DNA of 64,000 bases. It comes from Heterohyrax brucei (Eukaryota; Chordata; Mammalia; Hyracoidea; Procaviidae). The notes below the pieces were generated by a model, which saw only the letters and a list, made by a program, of their open reading frames with translations, searched no databases and was not told the origin of the DNA. Where the stretch lies: positions 53,876,333 through 53,940,332 of the forward strand of contig CM053141.1 in the NCBI GenBank assembly GCA_028571685.1, given 5' to 3'. Position 1 is the first letter of the stretch. Every line of letters starts with the position of its first letter. Both the position numbers and the translations under genes were made by a program. Positions 1 through 9,512 of the stretch are shown in pieces.

Positions 1-277
1 GAGCATGTATTGGATGCACTTTATGGTTCTATACATCTATAGGATATCACTCTGCTGACCTCTGGCTGGAGAAAGGAGAGTCGGTGGAGAGGAGGGGAAA
101 GGAGACTGCTGGGAGGATGAGACATGTATGGAGCAGAGAGGAATAGTGTGCTGTCACCAGGCAGGGAGAGCAGTGGAAGCTGCATATAGGTGGGCATGTA
201 AATTTATACGGGAATGTACATTTTCACTTGGTGACTTGGCTGGCATATTAAATAAAAAAATAAAAACAGATAAAAAA
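1..277 (+). mobile_element. L1 3'UTR end, 5' part outside window
   Basis: Closely matches the 3'UTR ends at 21358-21617 and 44716-44978 (shared 'ctataggatatca', 'gacctctggctggag', 'gagacatgtatggagcag', 'gtaaatttatac'). It ends in an A-rich tail at about 249-277, beyond which an unrelated antisense L1 begins. This L1 therefore inserted into, or next to, the older one. The left target duplication lies outside the window. Confidence 0.85.
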
Positions 278-1600
278 GAGTTGTTTTGTTACATTTTCAA
301 TCTCTTCTTTCATTATGAGTCTGTTCAGATTTTCAACATTATTTTTTGTTAGTTTGCATAGGTTATTTGTTTCTAGAAATTTGTCCACTTCCTCTAGGTA
401 TTCAAACTTGTTGGAGTATGGTTTTTCATAATACTTTGTATGAATTTTATTATTTCAGTTGGGTCCATTGTAATTTTCCACATGTTATTTTTATTTGGGT
501 TATTTGAGTCCTCTCCTGTTTTTCTATTGTCAATTTGAACAGTGCTTTGTCAATTTGGTTGGTCCTTTCAAAGAAGAAATGTATTTATTTCTGCTTTGAT
601 CTTTATTATTTCCTTTCTACTGGTGACTGTAGCCCTCTTTTACAGTTCTCTTTCTATTTGTTTGAGTTGTGTAGTTAATGTTTTGATTTTGTCCCTTTCT
701 ACCTTTTTGATGCGCTCATTTATTGCTATAAATTGACCTCTGAGGACTGCCTTTGCTGTCTCCTAAAGATTTTGGATATGATGTTTATATCATCATTTTA
801 TTCTAGGAATTTTTTAAGTTTCATCTTTAATTTAGTCTGTTACCCAGTGATTTTAAACAAGTGTTACTCAGTTTCCATATAATTGATTTTTTTTACTTGT
901 TTTTTTTTTTTTGTTAGTTTATACTCTGATCATATTGTGGTCAGAGAAGATAGTTTCTACTACCTCAGTATTCTGGATTTTGTTGACCATTGTTCTGTGG
1001 CTTAAAACATGGTCTGTTCTAGAGAAATTTGTGTATACATTGGGAAAAATATGTACCTTGAAGCGTTGGGTAGAGTGTTATATAAATATCTGTGAGGTCA
1101 AGTTGGCTGATTGTTACTTTTAGCTTTCCTGTATCTTTGTCGAGTTTCTTTCCAGAAGTTTTGTCCTTTACTGTGAGTGCTGTGTTGAAGTCTCTTACTG
1201 TTGTAAAACTGTCAGTTTCCATTGTCAGTGTTGTTTCATGTATTTTGGAGCCTCACCATTGCATGCAAAGATGTTTGTTATGGCTAAGTCTTCAAGGTAG
1301 AATGTTTCTTTAATCATTACATAGTGCCCTTCTTTGTCTTTTATGGTGAACTTTTCCGTAAAGTCAATTTTATCCAAAGTTAGTACTACCACTCCTGTTC
1401 TTTTTTGGTAGCTATTTGTGTGATGTATTTTTCCCATCTTTTGGTTTTTAATAAATTTACTTCTTTGTTTCTAAGGTATATCTCTTTTAAACCACATATT
1501 GATGGATGCTGTTTTTTTTAATTCATTCTGTCATCTCTACGGGAGCATTTAGACCACTTACATTCAATATAATTATTCCTACCATTTTGTAGTGCTCTTT
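278..1600 (-). pseudogene. L1 ORF2 N-terminal part (endonuclease and start of RT region), decayed
   Basis: Read on the minus strand, fragments match the L1 ORF2 endonuclease domain. At 1437-1225 there is 'KDKEGHYVMIKETF' followed by 'LAITNIFACNGEAPKYMKQ'. At 1222-1019 there is 'RDFNTALTV' and 'QLDLTDIYITLYP', the family's GDFN and ADLxDIYRxLHP region with the catalytic GD changed to RD. The ORF2 start, with its LNVNGLN-like stretch, falls near 1590-1540. Frameshifts and stops separate the pieces. Only about the first 440 of the usual ~1,275 residues are present; the 3' part is cut off where the plus-strand L1 tail abuts at 277. Not functional. Confidence 0.8.
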
Positions 1601-1935
1601 TTTCCCCCTTTTTGTAGTGCTGACATTTTCTTCTGTGGCAAATGCCAAATTCCTTTGTTTTTTAGATTTCTTTTTTAGTTATTTTGTTTTCATTGAGAAT
1701 TTATGTTTGCTTCTTTATTTTGATGAATAGATTTGTAAACTTTCTTTGTGGTTACCTTTAAATTTTCTTATTTCCTACTATTTTTGAACTAGTCTATTAT
1801 CACTTGGTATCATCTTGCCTTCCACTTCACCAGAAAATTCTATACCTACACCGTTTATTCCCTCTTTTGTTCTTCTGATATTGCTGTCATTTACAGACTA
1901 GACTCTCTGGGCTGATACAATCTTGCATTCTAGGG

Positions 1936-2313
1936 TCAAGCTTTGGTCTGATGTTGTTTGTTCTCAGACCAAAATACTGTCATTAATAATTCTCGTAAGG
2001 TTGGTTTAGTTTTTACATATTCCTTTAATTGCTGTTTCTCTGGAAATGTGTTAATTTTACCATCATATTTGAATAAGAGTTTTCCAAGATATAGCATTCT
2101 TGGTTGGCAATTTTTTTCTTTCAAGGTTTTATATATACCATTCCATTGCCTTCTTGCCTGCGTAGTTTCTGCAAAACAACCAGAGGTTAGTTTTATTGTT
2201 TCTCCTGTATGTGTGACTTTATTGATTGTAAATCTGTTGGTTTCACTTGCTTTGTGTGTTTGATTTGCTAATGTGAGAGTAGGCAGGCTTTGCATTCTTT
2301 GTTGATTGCTCAT
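1936..2313 (-). pseudogene. L1 ORF1 C-terminal domain
   Basis: A 125-residue minus-strand reading frame contains 'ETTQARRQW', 'LKEKNCQPRMLY' and 'KPTLRELL', the conserved C-terminal domain signature of the L1 ORF1 RNA-binding protein (usual length about 340 residues). It lies just upstream, on the minus strand, of the ORF2 endonuclease remnant, with about 330 bp between. That is the expected L1 order. The coiled coil and most of the RRM are not recognisable, so this is a remnant. Confidence 0.75.
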
Positions 2314-3560
2314 CTGTGGTCACAGTATTTTTCACATCCTTATCCAATGGGCAGCATCAGTTGATCAACTATAGTGCAGTAGGATAGGTCCAGCTGAAGG
2401 AGCAGGACTGACATGGTTTGTTTGCGGAACCCACTAGGACCAGAAGCTTGGGTCAGGAATCAGTGCTAGCCAGGCATCAAGAGGTCATACATGTGCTAGT
2501 TGGTGTTGTGATGTTCAGTGAATGGTATAGGTAGGTAGAAAGGAGGATAGAAGTTGTGATATGTATTGCTAAGATGGGTATGGGAAAGAAGAGGGGGATA
2601 GAGAGCAACAGGCGCCAAAAACAAACAAACGAACAGTGCTGAAGGAGCTTGCCACTGGAGTACAGAGGTGAGAAACTAAGAAAAGGAAAAAAAAAATCTA
2701 GTTAAAAATTTAGAAAAGAAAAGAAAGGCTCCCAGAGTTTCACTAGTGCTGCTCTGCAGACTGGGGAAGTCTCTCCCAAACTGTACAGTATATCACAGCT
2801 AGAAGGTGTGTCAGGTATTCATGAGACAGGAAAAGAAGGTATGTATAGAAGAATGGGAACTCAGAAATGAAGAAAGACAGAAAGAAGGAAAAACAGAAGA
2901 AAGAAAGAAATGCCCCTAGGAATTCCTCTGACTCAGTTGCATACATTTGGAGTGTGGGTCCTAAACTATGTAGAACATCCTAGCTAAACTGTACTCCCAA
3001 GCCACAAAACAAAACCAAACAAACAGAATACAGCAAAGCAAAATAGAAAGTTCTGAGAACTTTCTATGTGTGATCATGGACTCGGGGGAGTAATTCTTCA
3101 GTTGATCAACACTTTGCAGACTTTTAAGAAGAGGCATATATAACACACAGAAGTAGGGGTTCAAGAGAAAGTAGTGTGAGGCACAGATGAAACAAAAAGA
3201 AAAGGGAGAAAGCAGCATCAGCTAGAGACCAATGATACTCAAGGAGCCAGCCAGCAGGGGAGGTGGAATCCAATCTGCTTGGGTTGAATGAATTTCTCCT
3301 GCTCAACAGACTACAGCCAGAAGGAAACAGAGGAAGCCAAGGGTGGTGGTGGGCAGGGTGGGATCAGAGGTTAGGAAAGCATATATCATTGGTTATCAGA
3401 TGATGTGTTTTCTGCTGGGAGCTCGTGAAGGTGTTTTTGAGTAGTCACCATCTGCAGATCTCTAGTATGGGTAGGGCAAATCCAAGCAACTTGGACACTG
3501 CACCTCTCAGCTGGATGAACCACTTTAGCTTAGCCAAGACACATTAGACGTAGAGGAGTG
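2314..3560 (-). repeat. Probable 5' region of the same antisense L1, with ~185-bp repeated units
   Basis: No coding match. It lies where the L1 ORF1 N-terminus and 5'UTR should be. Two stretches resemble each other: one from about 2716 ('aaagaaaggctccc') through 'cccaaactgtacagtatatc' near 2795, and one from about 2901 ('aaagaaatgcccc') through 'cctaaactatgtagaacatc' near 2980, offset about 185 bp. A 'cagttgatcaac' motif also recurs (about 2357 and 3099). This may be monomeric L1 promoter DNA, or an unrelated repeat. Confidence 0.35.
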
Positions 3561-4023
3561 GGGAGAAGATTAAGAATGGGAAAACATGAGCTACTGGTCA
3601 CCAGGTGCTTTGTCTTCTGAGATGTCTGCGAATTTTCTTTCCTTTGCTTGTTGTCTGCTGATCTCCAACAGAAATCTAAGATAGTGAATCCATGCTGGGT
3701 TAGCTAACAGGAGACTTGCTCTCATATCTCTGTTCTCTTTTTTTATTCCATTTAGTGTTTGACTAAAACCTTTATCTCTTCTTTTGACACTTACGATTAC
3801 AGAATTGATGTTTGCCTCTGTTTTACAGTGTGATGTTTCTGTCTGTGATACCATGTTGGCCAGAAGTCCTCTCTAGTAAATTCTTAAAACACTGTGCGTA
3901 ATTTTTCAATAGTATGTATCTATTGTTTTTTTTTTTCCCCCTAATTAAATGGTTAGTAGTCTCAGTCAAACTGTGAAGTCTCATCACTGTATCAATGGGA
4001 TTAAGCTTCAGTCACTTGATTTT
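3561..4023. other. Unassigned, no gene seen
   Basis: I see no recognisable repeat, exon or RNA. The minus-strand open frame at 3591-3854 has no recognisable motif. Confidence 0.4.
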
Positions 4024-4250
4024 GGGTGGTAATGGTGGCTCAGTGGTAGAATTCTAATCTACCATACAGGAGACGGGGCTTTACTCCCAAACAGTGTACT
4101 ATAGCTACCACCCACTTGTCAGTGAAGGCTTGTGTATTGCTACGATGCAGAACAGATTTCGCTGGAGCTTTCCAACTAAGACAGACTAGGAAGAAAGCCA
4201 TGGCAGTGTACTTAAAAAAAAAAAAAAGTCAGCCAATAAAATCCCTGTTG
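4024..4250 (+). mobile_element. tRNA-Gly-headed SINE with RTE-like body
   Basis: Begins 'ggtggtaatggtggctcag', a tRNA-Gly-like A box (TGGCTCAGTGGTAGA). The B-box area ('ggggctttactcc') has decayed from GGTTCGANTCC. The body from 4110 ('cttgtcagtgaaggcttgtg', 'aactaagacagactaggaag') resembles the 5' region of the RTE element at 57715-57890. It is 3'-truncated near 4250. It could also be read as a non-autonomous RTE derivative with a tRNA head. Confidence 0.7.
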
Positions 4251-4271
4251 TCTTGGTTATCTGGCCCTTTT

Positions 4272-4744
4272 CTAACAGACACAGAAAACTGGATGGCTTT
4301 AAGAAGAGAAACTTTATTCTGTCACAGTCTAGTAAACTAAAAGTACAAATTCAGAGCATCAGCTTCAGAAGAAAGCGCTCTCTCTTGGATCTTTGTGGAA
4401 GATCCTTGTTGTCAATCTTCTGCTGGACCAGGAGCTTCTGAAGCACGGGGACCCTGAGTCCTTTCCGAAGGACTCACTTGGCTCCCAACACTGCTTCTTG
4501 TTGATAAGAGGTTTCCTTGTCTCTGCTTGCTTCCCTTTCTTTAATATCCCAAGAGATTGTCAAAAGGTGTGATACAGTCTAACAGACTGAGTCCTGTCTC
4601 ACCAACACAACTGCTGCCCGCCCTCCCTCATTAACATCATAGAGGCAGGCTTTACCACCCACAGGAAGACACATAGTGCTGGGAATTATGGCTTAGTCAA
4701 ATGGCTACAGATGTTTTTGGGGAGACACAATTCAATCCATGACA
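4272..4744 (-). mobile_element. MaLR-like solo LTR, copy 1
   Basis: On the minus strand it begins TGTCATGGATTGAATTGTGTC and ends in a 'gccatccagttttctgtg' region. It is homologous along its length to copies at 5748, 36008, 38128, 50974 and 53200. The ends resemble mammalian MaLR (MLT1-type) LTRs, which finish with a 'taaagccatccactgtggtatttctgtta'-like motif. No internal retroviral genes adjoin it. Family assignment is from memory; the repeat identity is seen directly. Confidence 0.7.
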
Positions 4745-5349
4745 CCAATGGATCAACAAGTGTCGGATCCTCTTTCGCATGAGGCTGTCAAGAGCTATGC
4801 CCAACTCAGTAGCAGCAGCCAACCGCCACAGCAGCTTAGTTTTTCCCGACATCTGTGCACATGCATTTCAGTGATACTTAGTAGTGATTGCTGAGTGTGG
4901 ACTCCACTTGCAGGGTTTCCCAATGAGATTTTAAGGTCTCACCCCTAAATTTCATATCTATCTGTAACTTGCAGTATTGAAGCGATTATATTTAGTTTAT
5001 AATTTCTTTCTATTCTTTTTTCATTTTTGTCTACTTTAACAACACTGCACTTAGACTACAGTCAAATCTACAAACTAGCGTACAGTCAAATCTGATTATA
5101 ATACTTCCATGCCAACATGTTTGAGTACTTCCATGGATTTTTAGAAGTTCAGTTCAGTCTTCAGAGAATATAACATTCCTCGTGATCTCCTTCTCTCTTT
5201 TATTATTCCCCTCCACAGCTTAGTTCCAGCCATGATCAACTACTTCTACCTTCCTGAAACTAAGGATGTTTTCCAATTCTAAAGTAATCTGTATGTAAAA
5301 AAGACTTTCTGGAATAATTTTCATCTTCTTGACTCAATCCCTATTTGGA
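4745..5349. other. Unassigned, no gene seen
   Basis: No convincing repeat or coding signal. The stretch 4870-5000 has some LTR-like flavour ('cagggtttcccaatgagat') but I could not place it. Confidence 0.3.
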
Positions 5350-5355
5350 CTTTCA

Positions 5356-5397
5356 CAACTGTCTACTCTGTTTAAAATCCGACTTGATGGCACTTGG
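5356..5397 (+). mobile_element. Afrotherian SINE 3'-end stub
   Basis: 'ctactctgtttaaaatccga' followed by 'cttgatggcacttggcttgg' matches only the tail of the tRNA SINE. A 5'-truncated copy, or the part left outside the adjoining minus-strand SINE. Confidence 0.5.
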
Positions 5398-5404
5398 CTT
5401 GGCT

Positions 5405-5575
5405 ATCCCTGTAGTTGCTTAACCAGTTGCTGCTGTTTACAACTCATAGCAAATTCACATGTGTCAGAGTACAACAATTTTCCATACAATTTTCAAGGAC
5501 TGGTGTTTTTGGAAGATTGCCAGGCCTTTCTTCCCAGGTACCTTTGAGTGTACTTCAGCCTCCAGCCTTTCAAAT
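5405..5575 (-). mobile_element. Afrotherian SINE (long subtype)
   Basis: Minus-strand SINE: 'gttgctgctgtttacaactc' (tail complement), then 'ttgccaggcctttcttccca' and 'ctttgagtgtacttcagcct', the middle of the long subtype also seen at 30790-30972 and 33500-33700. Diverged. Confidence 0.65.
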
Positions 5576-5672
5576 TTGCCCGGTACTCCTTAGAAACTCT
5601 ATGAAGCAGTGTAACTCTGTCCTATGAGTCAGAATCGACTAGACAGCACTGAGTTTGGTTTTGGTAACAACA
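5576..5672 (+). mobile_element. Afrotherian SINE 3' half
   Basis: 'ggtactccttagaaactcta', 'ctctgtcctatgagtcagaa' and 'gagtttggttttggtaacaa' give the 3' half of the SINE in plus orientation. It directly follows the minus-strand copy, so the two form an inverted pair. Confidence 0.7.
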
Positions 5673-5747
5673 GCAACAGCAATATGTCAATACCGAATTC
5701 TCAGTACAGCAACATACCAGTATTTAGTTGTCAGCTGGTACTGCTTT

Positions 5748-6226
5748 AACAGGAAAACCACAAGTGGATGGCTCTAAATAGAAAATGTTTGTCACAGTCC
5801 AGTGAGCTAAAAGTCCAAATTCAGGTGTCATCTCCAGAGGAAAGCTTTCTTTGCTGGCTCTGGAGGAAGGTTCTTGTCATCAATCTTCCCCTGGACTGGT
5901 AGCATCTGAAGTGTAGGGACTGTGGTCCTGCCCACAGGACACACACAGCTCCTGGTACTCCTTTCTTTCTAGATGGTAAGAGATTCCCAAACTTCTCTGC
6001 TAGTTTCTTTCCTTTAAATCTCAAGAGACTGCCTCAAGGGACAAAATAATCTTACCCACTGAGTCCTGTCCTACCAACACAACTGTGGCCATCCACCATC
6101 GTTAACATTGTAGAGGCAAGATTTGCAACATGGAGAAACATCACACAATATTAGGAATTATGGCCCAGCTAAGTTGCTGCATAAATTTTGGGGGGGGGGG
6201 GAACAGAAGAATTCAGTCCATGAAAC
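5748..6226 (-). mobile_element. MaLR-like solo LTR, copy 2
   Basis: Homologous to copy 1 throughout ('accacaagtggatggctcta', 'cacagtccagtgagctaaaa', and near the end 'attcagtccatgaaacag'). A G12 run lies at about 6191-6202, where other copies have a shorter G run. Confidence 0.75.
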
Positions 6227-6401
6227 AGTGCCAATAAATTAACAACATTTGCTTTGCAAATTATATCATTAAATATTTTTAACATAATACAATTAAAAGG
6301 CACGTCCCCTGAGGTGCTGTCCTTGGAGGTGGAGTGATAGGTTAGTTGGTAACATTATCTACAATGCTTCTAGAGGATATACAAGTTTATTTCAAAGATA
6401 T

Positions 6402-6640
6402 TGTCATGGATAGAATTGTGTAGCCACCTCCCAAATGTGCACGAACTTCTCTGGGCTGTGATCCTCTGTATTGTGTGGATGTGGACCATTTTGTGATCTG
6501 ATCTGATGTGTTTATCCTACGTGTTGTAAACCCTAATGTCTGTGATGTTAATGGGACAGGATTAGGGTCAGATATGTTAATGAGGTGGAAATCAGTTTAT
6601 GCTTTCTCAGAATGGAAAAAGGTAGAAGTTATTTTTTGAT
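6402..6640 (+). mobile_element. MaLR-like LTR, 5' part
   Basis: Starts 'tgtcatggatagaattgtgt', the LTR 5' terminus in plus orientation, and runs through 'gtaaaccctaatgtctgtga' and 'aatgggacaggattagggtc'. The 3' part is not clear; 6640-6890 may be its decayed remainder. Confidence 0.6.
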
Positions 6641-6899
6641 TTGACAAAGACATCAAGTAGCCAGCATCTTGCAGACATTATTGTGGGCATCCACTATTTT
6701 TTTTTTTCAGGGGCAACTATACATCAAAGACTTTTTTTTTAAGGGGGTTAATGGAGACTAAGGGTGACATCTGTAAGGAAGATACTAATCCAAATGCCTA
6801 GTGAAATGGGATAAGATGAATTTCACAAAAATAAAGTACATCTTCAGAGTTAGTATCTTTTGTTAGTTAGGGAGATGTGACTTCTGATAATTTGTCTGA
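6641..6899. other. Unassigned, possibly decayed LTR 3' part
   Basis: Holds two poly-T stretches (about 6697 and 6731). Nothing else is recognisable. Confidence 0.3.
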
Positions 6900-7290
6900 A
6901 ATGATTTTTTTAAAATATATTTATTTTTTGCATTGTGTATATGTATTTGTAACAAAACATGACATTTCAACAATCTCCACATATATAGATCAATGACATT
7001 ATGTTCATCACATTTTTCAGTATTTCATTAAATGTCTATATCACATTTTGTTTATTCATTAGTCTACTGATGGACATTTAGATTGTTTCCACTTTGGGAC
7101 TAGTGTGAATAGCACTGCAGTGAACACTGGGGGACAAGTATCTGTGCTGCTTTCAGTTTTTTTGGGAATCTATATATGAGAGGAATTGCTGGATCATAAT
7201 TGTAATTCTGTGTTTAACTTTCTCAGGAACCACCAAACTGTTTTGCACATGGCTATACCATCTTACATCAACCTCTTTGTTTGTACTTGT
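6900..7290 (-). mobile_element. Old L1 fragment (end of ORF2/3'UTR), antisense
   Basis: The plus strand reads like the familiar antisense L1 3' region: 'cattagtctactgatggaca', 'gattgtttccactttgggac', 'aattgctggatcataattgt' and 'ccaccaaactgttttgcaca'. No open frame survives. Confidence 0.75.
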
Positions 7291-8164
7291 TTTTCCTGTT
7301 TTTGACCATGATCCAGTATTCACACTTTCTATCTACAATCATCAAACCTCTCCTAAAATTTCCTGGATAAATATATGGATGAGGTAAATTCTGTCTTATG
7401 ACAGAATATTGTTAATATTGTTGTTAATATTCCTTTGTGAAGATAACAGACTAAATGTACTTTGCAGGAACTCTACAGGAAGCATTAATGCTGCAGAGAA
7501 GGAAGAAGTACAAAGTAGCACATACAAATAAAGTCAGTGTCAAGGACACTGGACTTAGTAGAAAGTGATAGGCCAGAGGAGTAGCATCAAACAAATTTGT
7601 TTTGGTCAGAGACTTGGTGCAGGAAAAATAACTGCATGCAGGAGACTAATAATTTAATTTTTGATTTTGAAATGAGAAGTATGGTTTTGAAAAGACTGTG
7701 TGAGAGTGGATTGAGCCTGGACAAGACGAATATTGTGGTGATGGTTATCACTAGCACATTTCTGAAATAATTAAAATCACACGTGTATCAGTTAGTGTGG
7801 TGAAAAATCACCTCAAGAAAAAGAGACCATGGAAAATGATGAGATTTAGGATATAGTAGATTCCTTCTTTTTCTTCTTTTTTTGCCAGATTAGAATTGAA
7901 ATTGTGATCAAACTGTGACATTTAAAGTGTTTGTACTTCCAGGGGGGAAAAAAAAGATTAACAAGAAAGAATAGTATTAAATTATGAGGACTCATACGTC
8001 ATGGTATGGTTTAGTGAAAGATGATCTCAGGGTATTGAGACTAACACTGGAGAACACATTCTCTACAGAAAAGAGTCAATGAAAACAAATGAGGACTTGA
8101 AGTAAATGAGTTAAATGAGGTAATGCAGACTCCTCAGATACTGGATATTGTAGACAGGTGGATA
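7291..8164. other. Unassigned unique-looking DNA
   Basis: No repeat family, exon or RNA gene recognised. Confidence 0.4.
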
Positions 8165-8395
8165 GATGGATACGCCTAGTTGCCATTGAGTCAATCCACG
8201 CTCTTGGAAAATTTAGGTAAAACAGAACAAAACTGGTCCTGTGTCATCCCCAAGACTGTCAACATGTCTGAGTCCATTGCTGTGATTTTCGGCTAGTTCA
8301 TTTCACTGAGGGTCTCCTCTGCCCACTCCCTAGACCTTTTTTCACCAAACATGGTGTTCTACTCTAGCAATTGATCCCTCCTGATGCTGTGTCCA
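8165..8395 (-). mobile_element. RTE LINE 3' end fragment
   Basis: Its reverse complement follows the RTE 3' end as at 60355-60604: 'atcaggagggatcaattgct', 'acaccatgtttggtgaaaaa', 'acacaggaccagttttgttc', ending 'gactcaatggcaacta'. It is diverged, 5'-truncated and carries no open frame. Confidence 0.65.
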
Positions 8396-9512
8396 GAACC
8401 GCTGGTATTGTAGTGGTAAAGGGCTTATGTCTGCTAACCAAAAGGTTGACAGTTTGATTCATTGCCGGGAGCCAGCCTTGGCAGGGTCTGGGATCATGAA
8501 GGGATGGGTGGCATTGGCGAAGAAAGAAATGAGACTGAGACAACCAGGAATCTGAAGATCAGCAGCCTGTTAGGGCCTGCCTTTCTTTATTTTTTATAAT
8601 CAATGAGGTGACGTGATTTCACCCTGGTCTTTGGCCACGTAAGCTGTTGGCTAGTAAAAACCTGACACCTCGTGGTCTCTTTTCATGTTAATTGTCAAGG
8701 CCTTCTAGATAATGGCCCGAGGCAAGTATATTGTGGTGATAATTAACAGTGAAAACAAATTTATGCCTTGAGCTTAATCAGCTCTATTCATGTCTCGAGG
8801 TCAAGGGTACAGAAAGAAGGGTAGATTCATTCAAAGCTCATCTGGCTGTCTCTATTTGTTCCTCCCTTGTTCTTATTTTATCTCTTCCTGTGAGGATAGT
8901 AAGCATCCACCGTCACTTACCCTTAAGCTGTTCTAAGAAGGATATTTCTTTAGTGTTTACTCATTTGTCATGCCAATTATAATAAACTTGGGAGCCTATC
9001 TATCTTCCTGATGTAGGGAGTGGGATGTCTATATCTAAGGGCTGTGTGGAGGATTGTCCTTGGGAAGCTTCCCAGGGCCTTCCATAATCTTGTGTTTCAT
9101 ATGTGGAGGGGGAAGTGCAGTTGGGGGAAGCCAGCAGAGCCAGGTCGGCCTCAGTATTCCCGGGCTGGGTGTGCTGTGTTAGAATTCATTAAGCCGAGGG
9201 GGTTGTAAAACCCTTCTTAGAAAGCATCTTCTTTGGTCCTTGTGCCGGGAGATAAGAGGGTATTTTTGAGGAAGGTTTAATTAGGATGCAAAATATCATC
9301 AGGGAGAGTGCAGCCAAAAAAATATGTCAAGGGTGAGATGCGTCTGCTTGCCATCACATAAGCGTATGGCCTTGCTTACACAGGCTTCTGTGGGTGACGG
9401 GCCTTGGCAATTCTTCCTTGTAAACTCTGTAGAGCAGTTCTACTCTGTGCTATAGCATTACTATGAGTCAGAACTGACTCAACGGTAATGGGTTTAGCTT
9501 TTTTTTTTTTTT
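8396..9512 (+). mobile_element. Afrotherian SINE split by a solo LTR
   Basis: Left half 8396-8462: 'gaaccgctggtattgtagtg', then 'ctgctaaccaaaaggttgac'. Right half 9383-9512: 'ggcttctgtgggtgacgggc' and 'ctatgagtcagaactgactc', ending in a T-rich tail. Placed together the halves make one long-subtype SINE. The 920 bp between are an LTR inserted later. Confidence 0.75.
8463..9382 (-). mobile_element. Solo ERV LTR, class II-like
   Basis: A roughly 920-bp block with TG...CA ends (TGCCGGGAGCCAGCC to CTTGCTTACACA on the plus strand) interrupts a SINE. On the minus strand an AATAAA signal is the complement of 8585-8592, about 120 bp before the 'ggctccggca'-like end, which fits a long-U3, short-R-U5 LTR read on the minus strand. 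I see no 6-bp target duplication. No gag, pol or env sequence adjoins. The class assignment is a guess from the terminal sequence. Confidence 0.6.

Noticed and set aside
4024-4100. tRNA-Gly gene
   Set aside because: The A box is good but the B box and acceptor pairing have decayed, and the sequence continues into a SINE body.
8463-9382. Provirus genes near the LTRs (also 31045, 34580, 55975)
   Set aside because: Only LTRs are present; no gag, protease, polymerase or envelope reading frames flank them.
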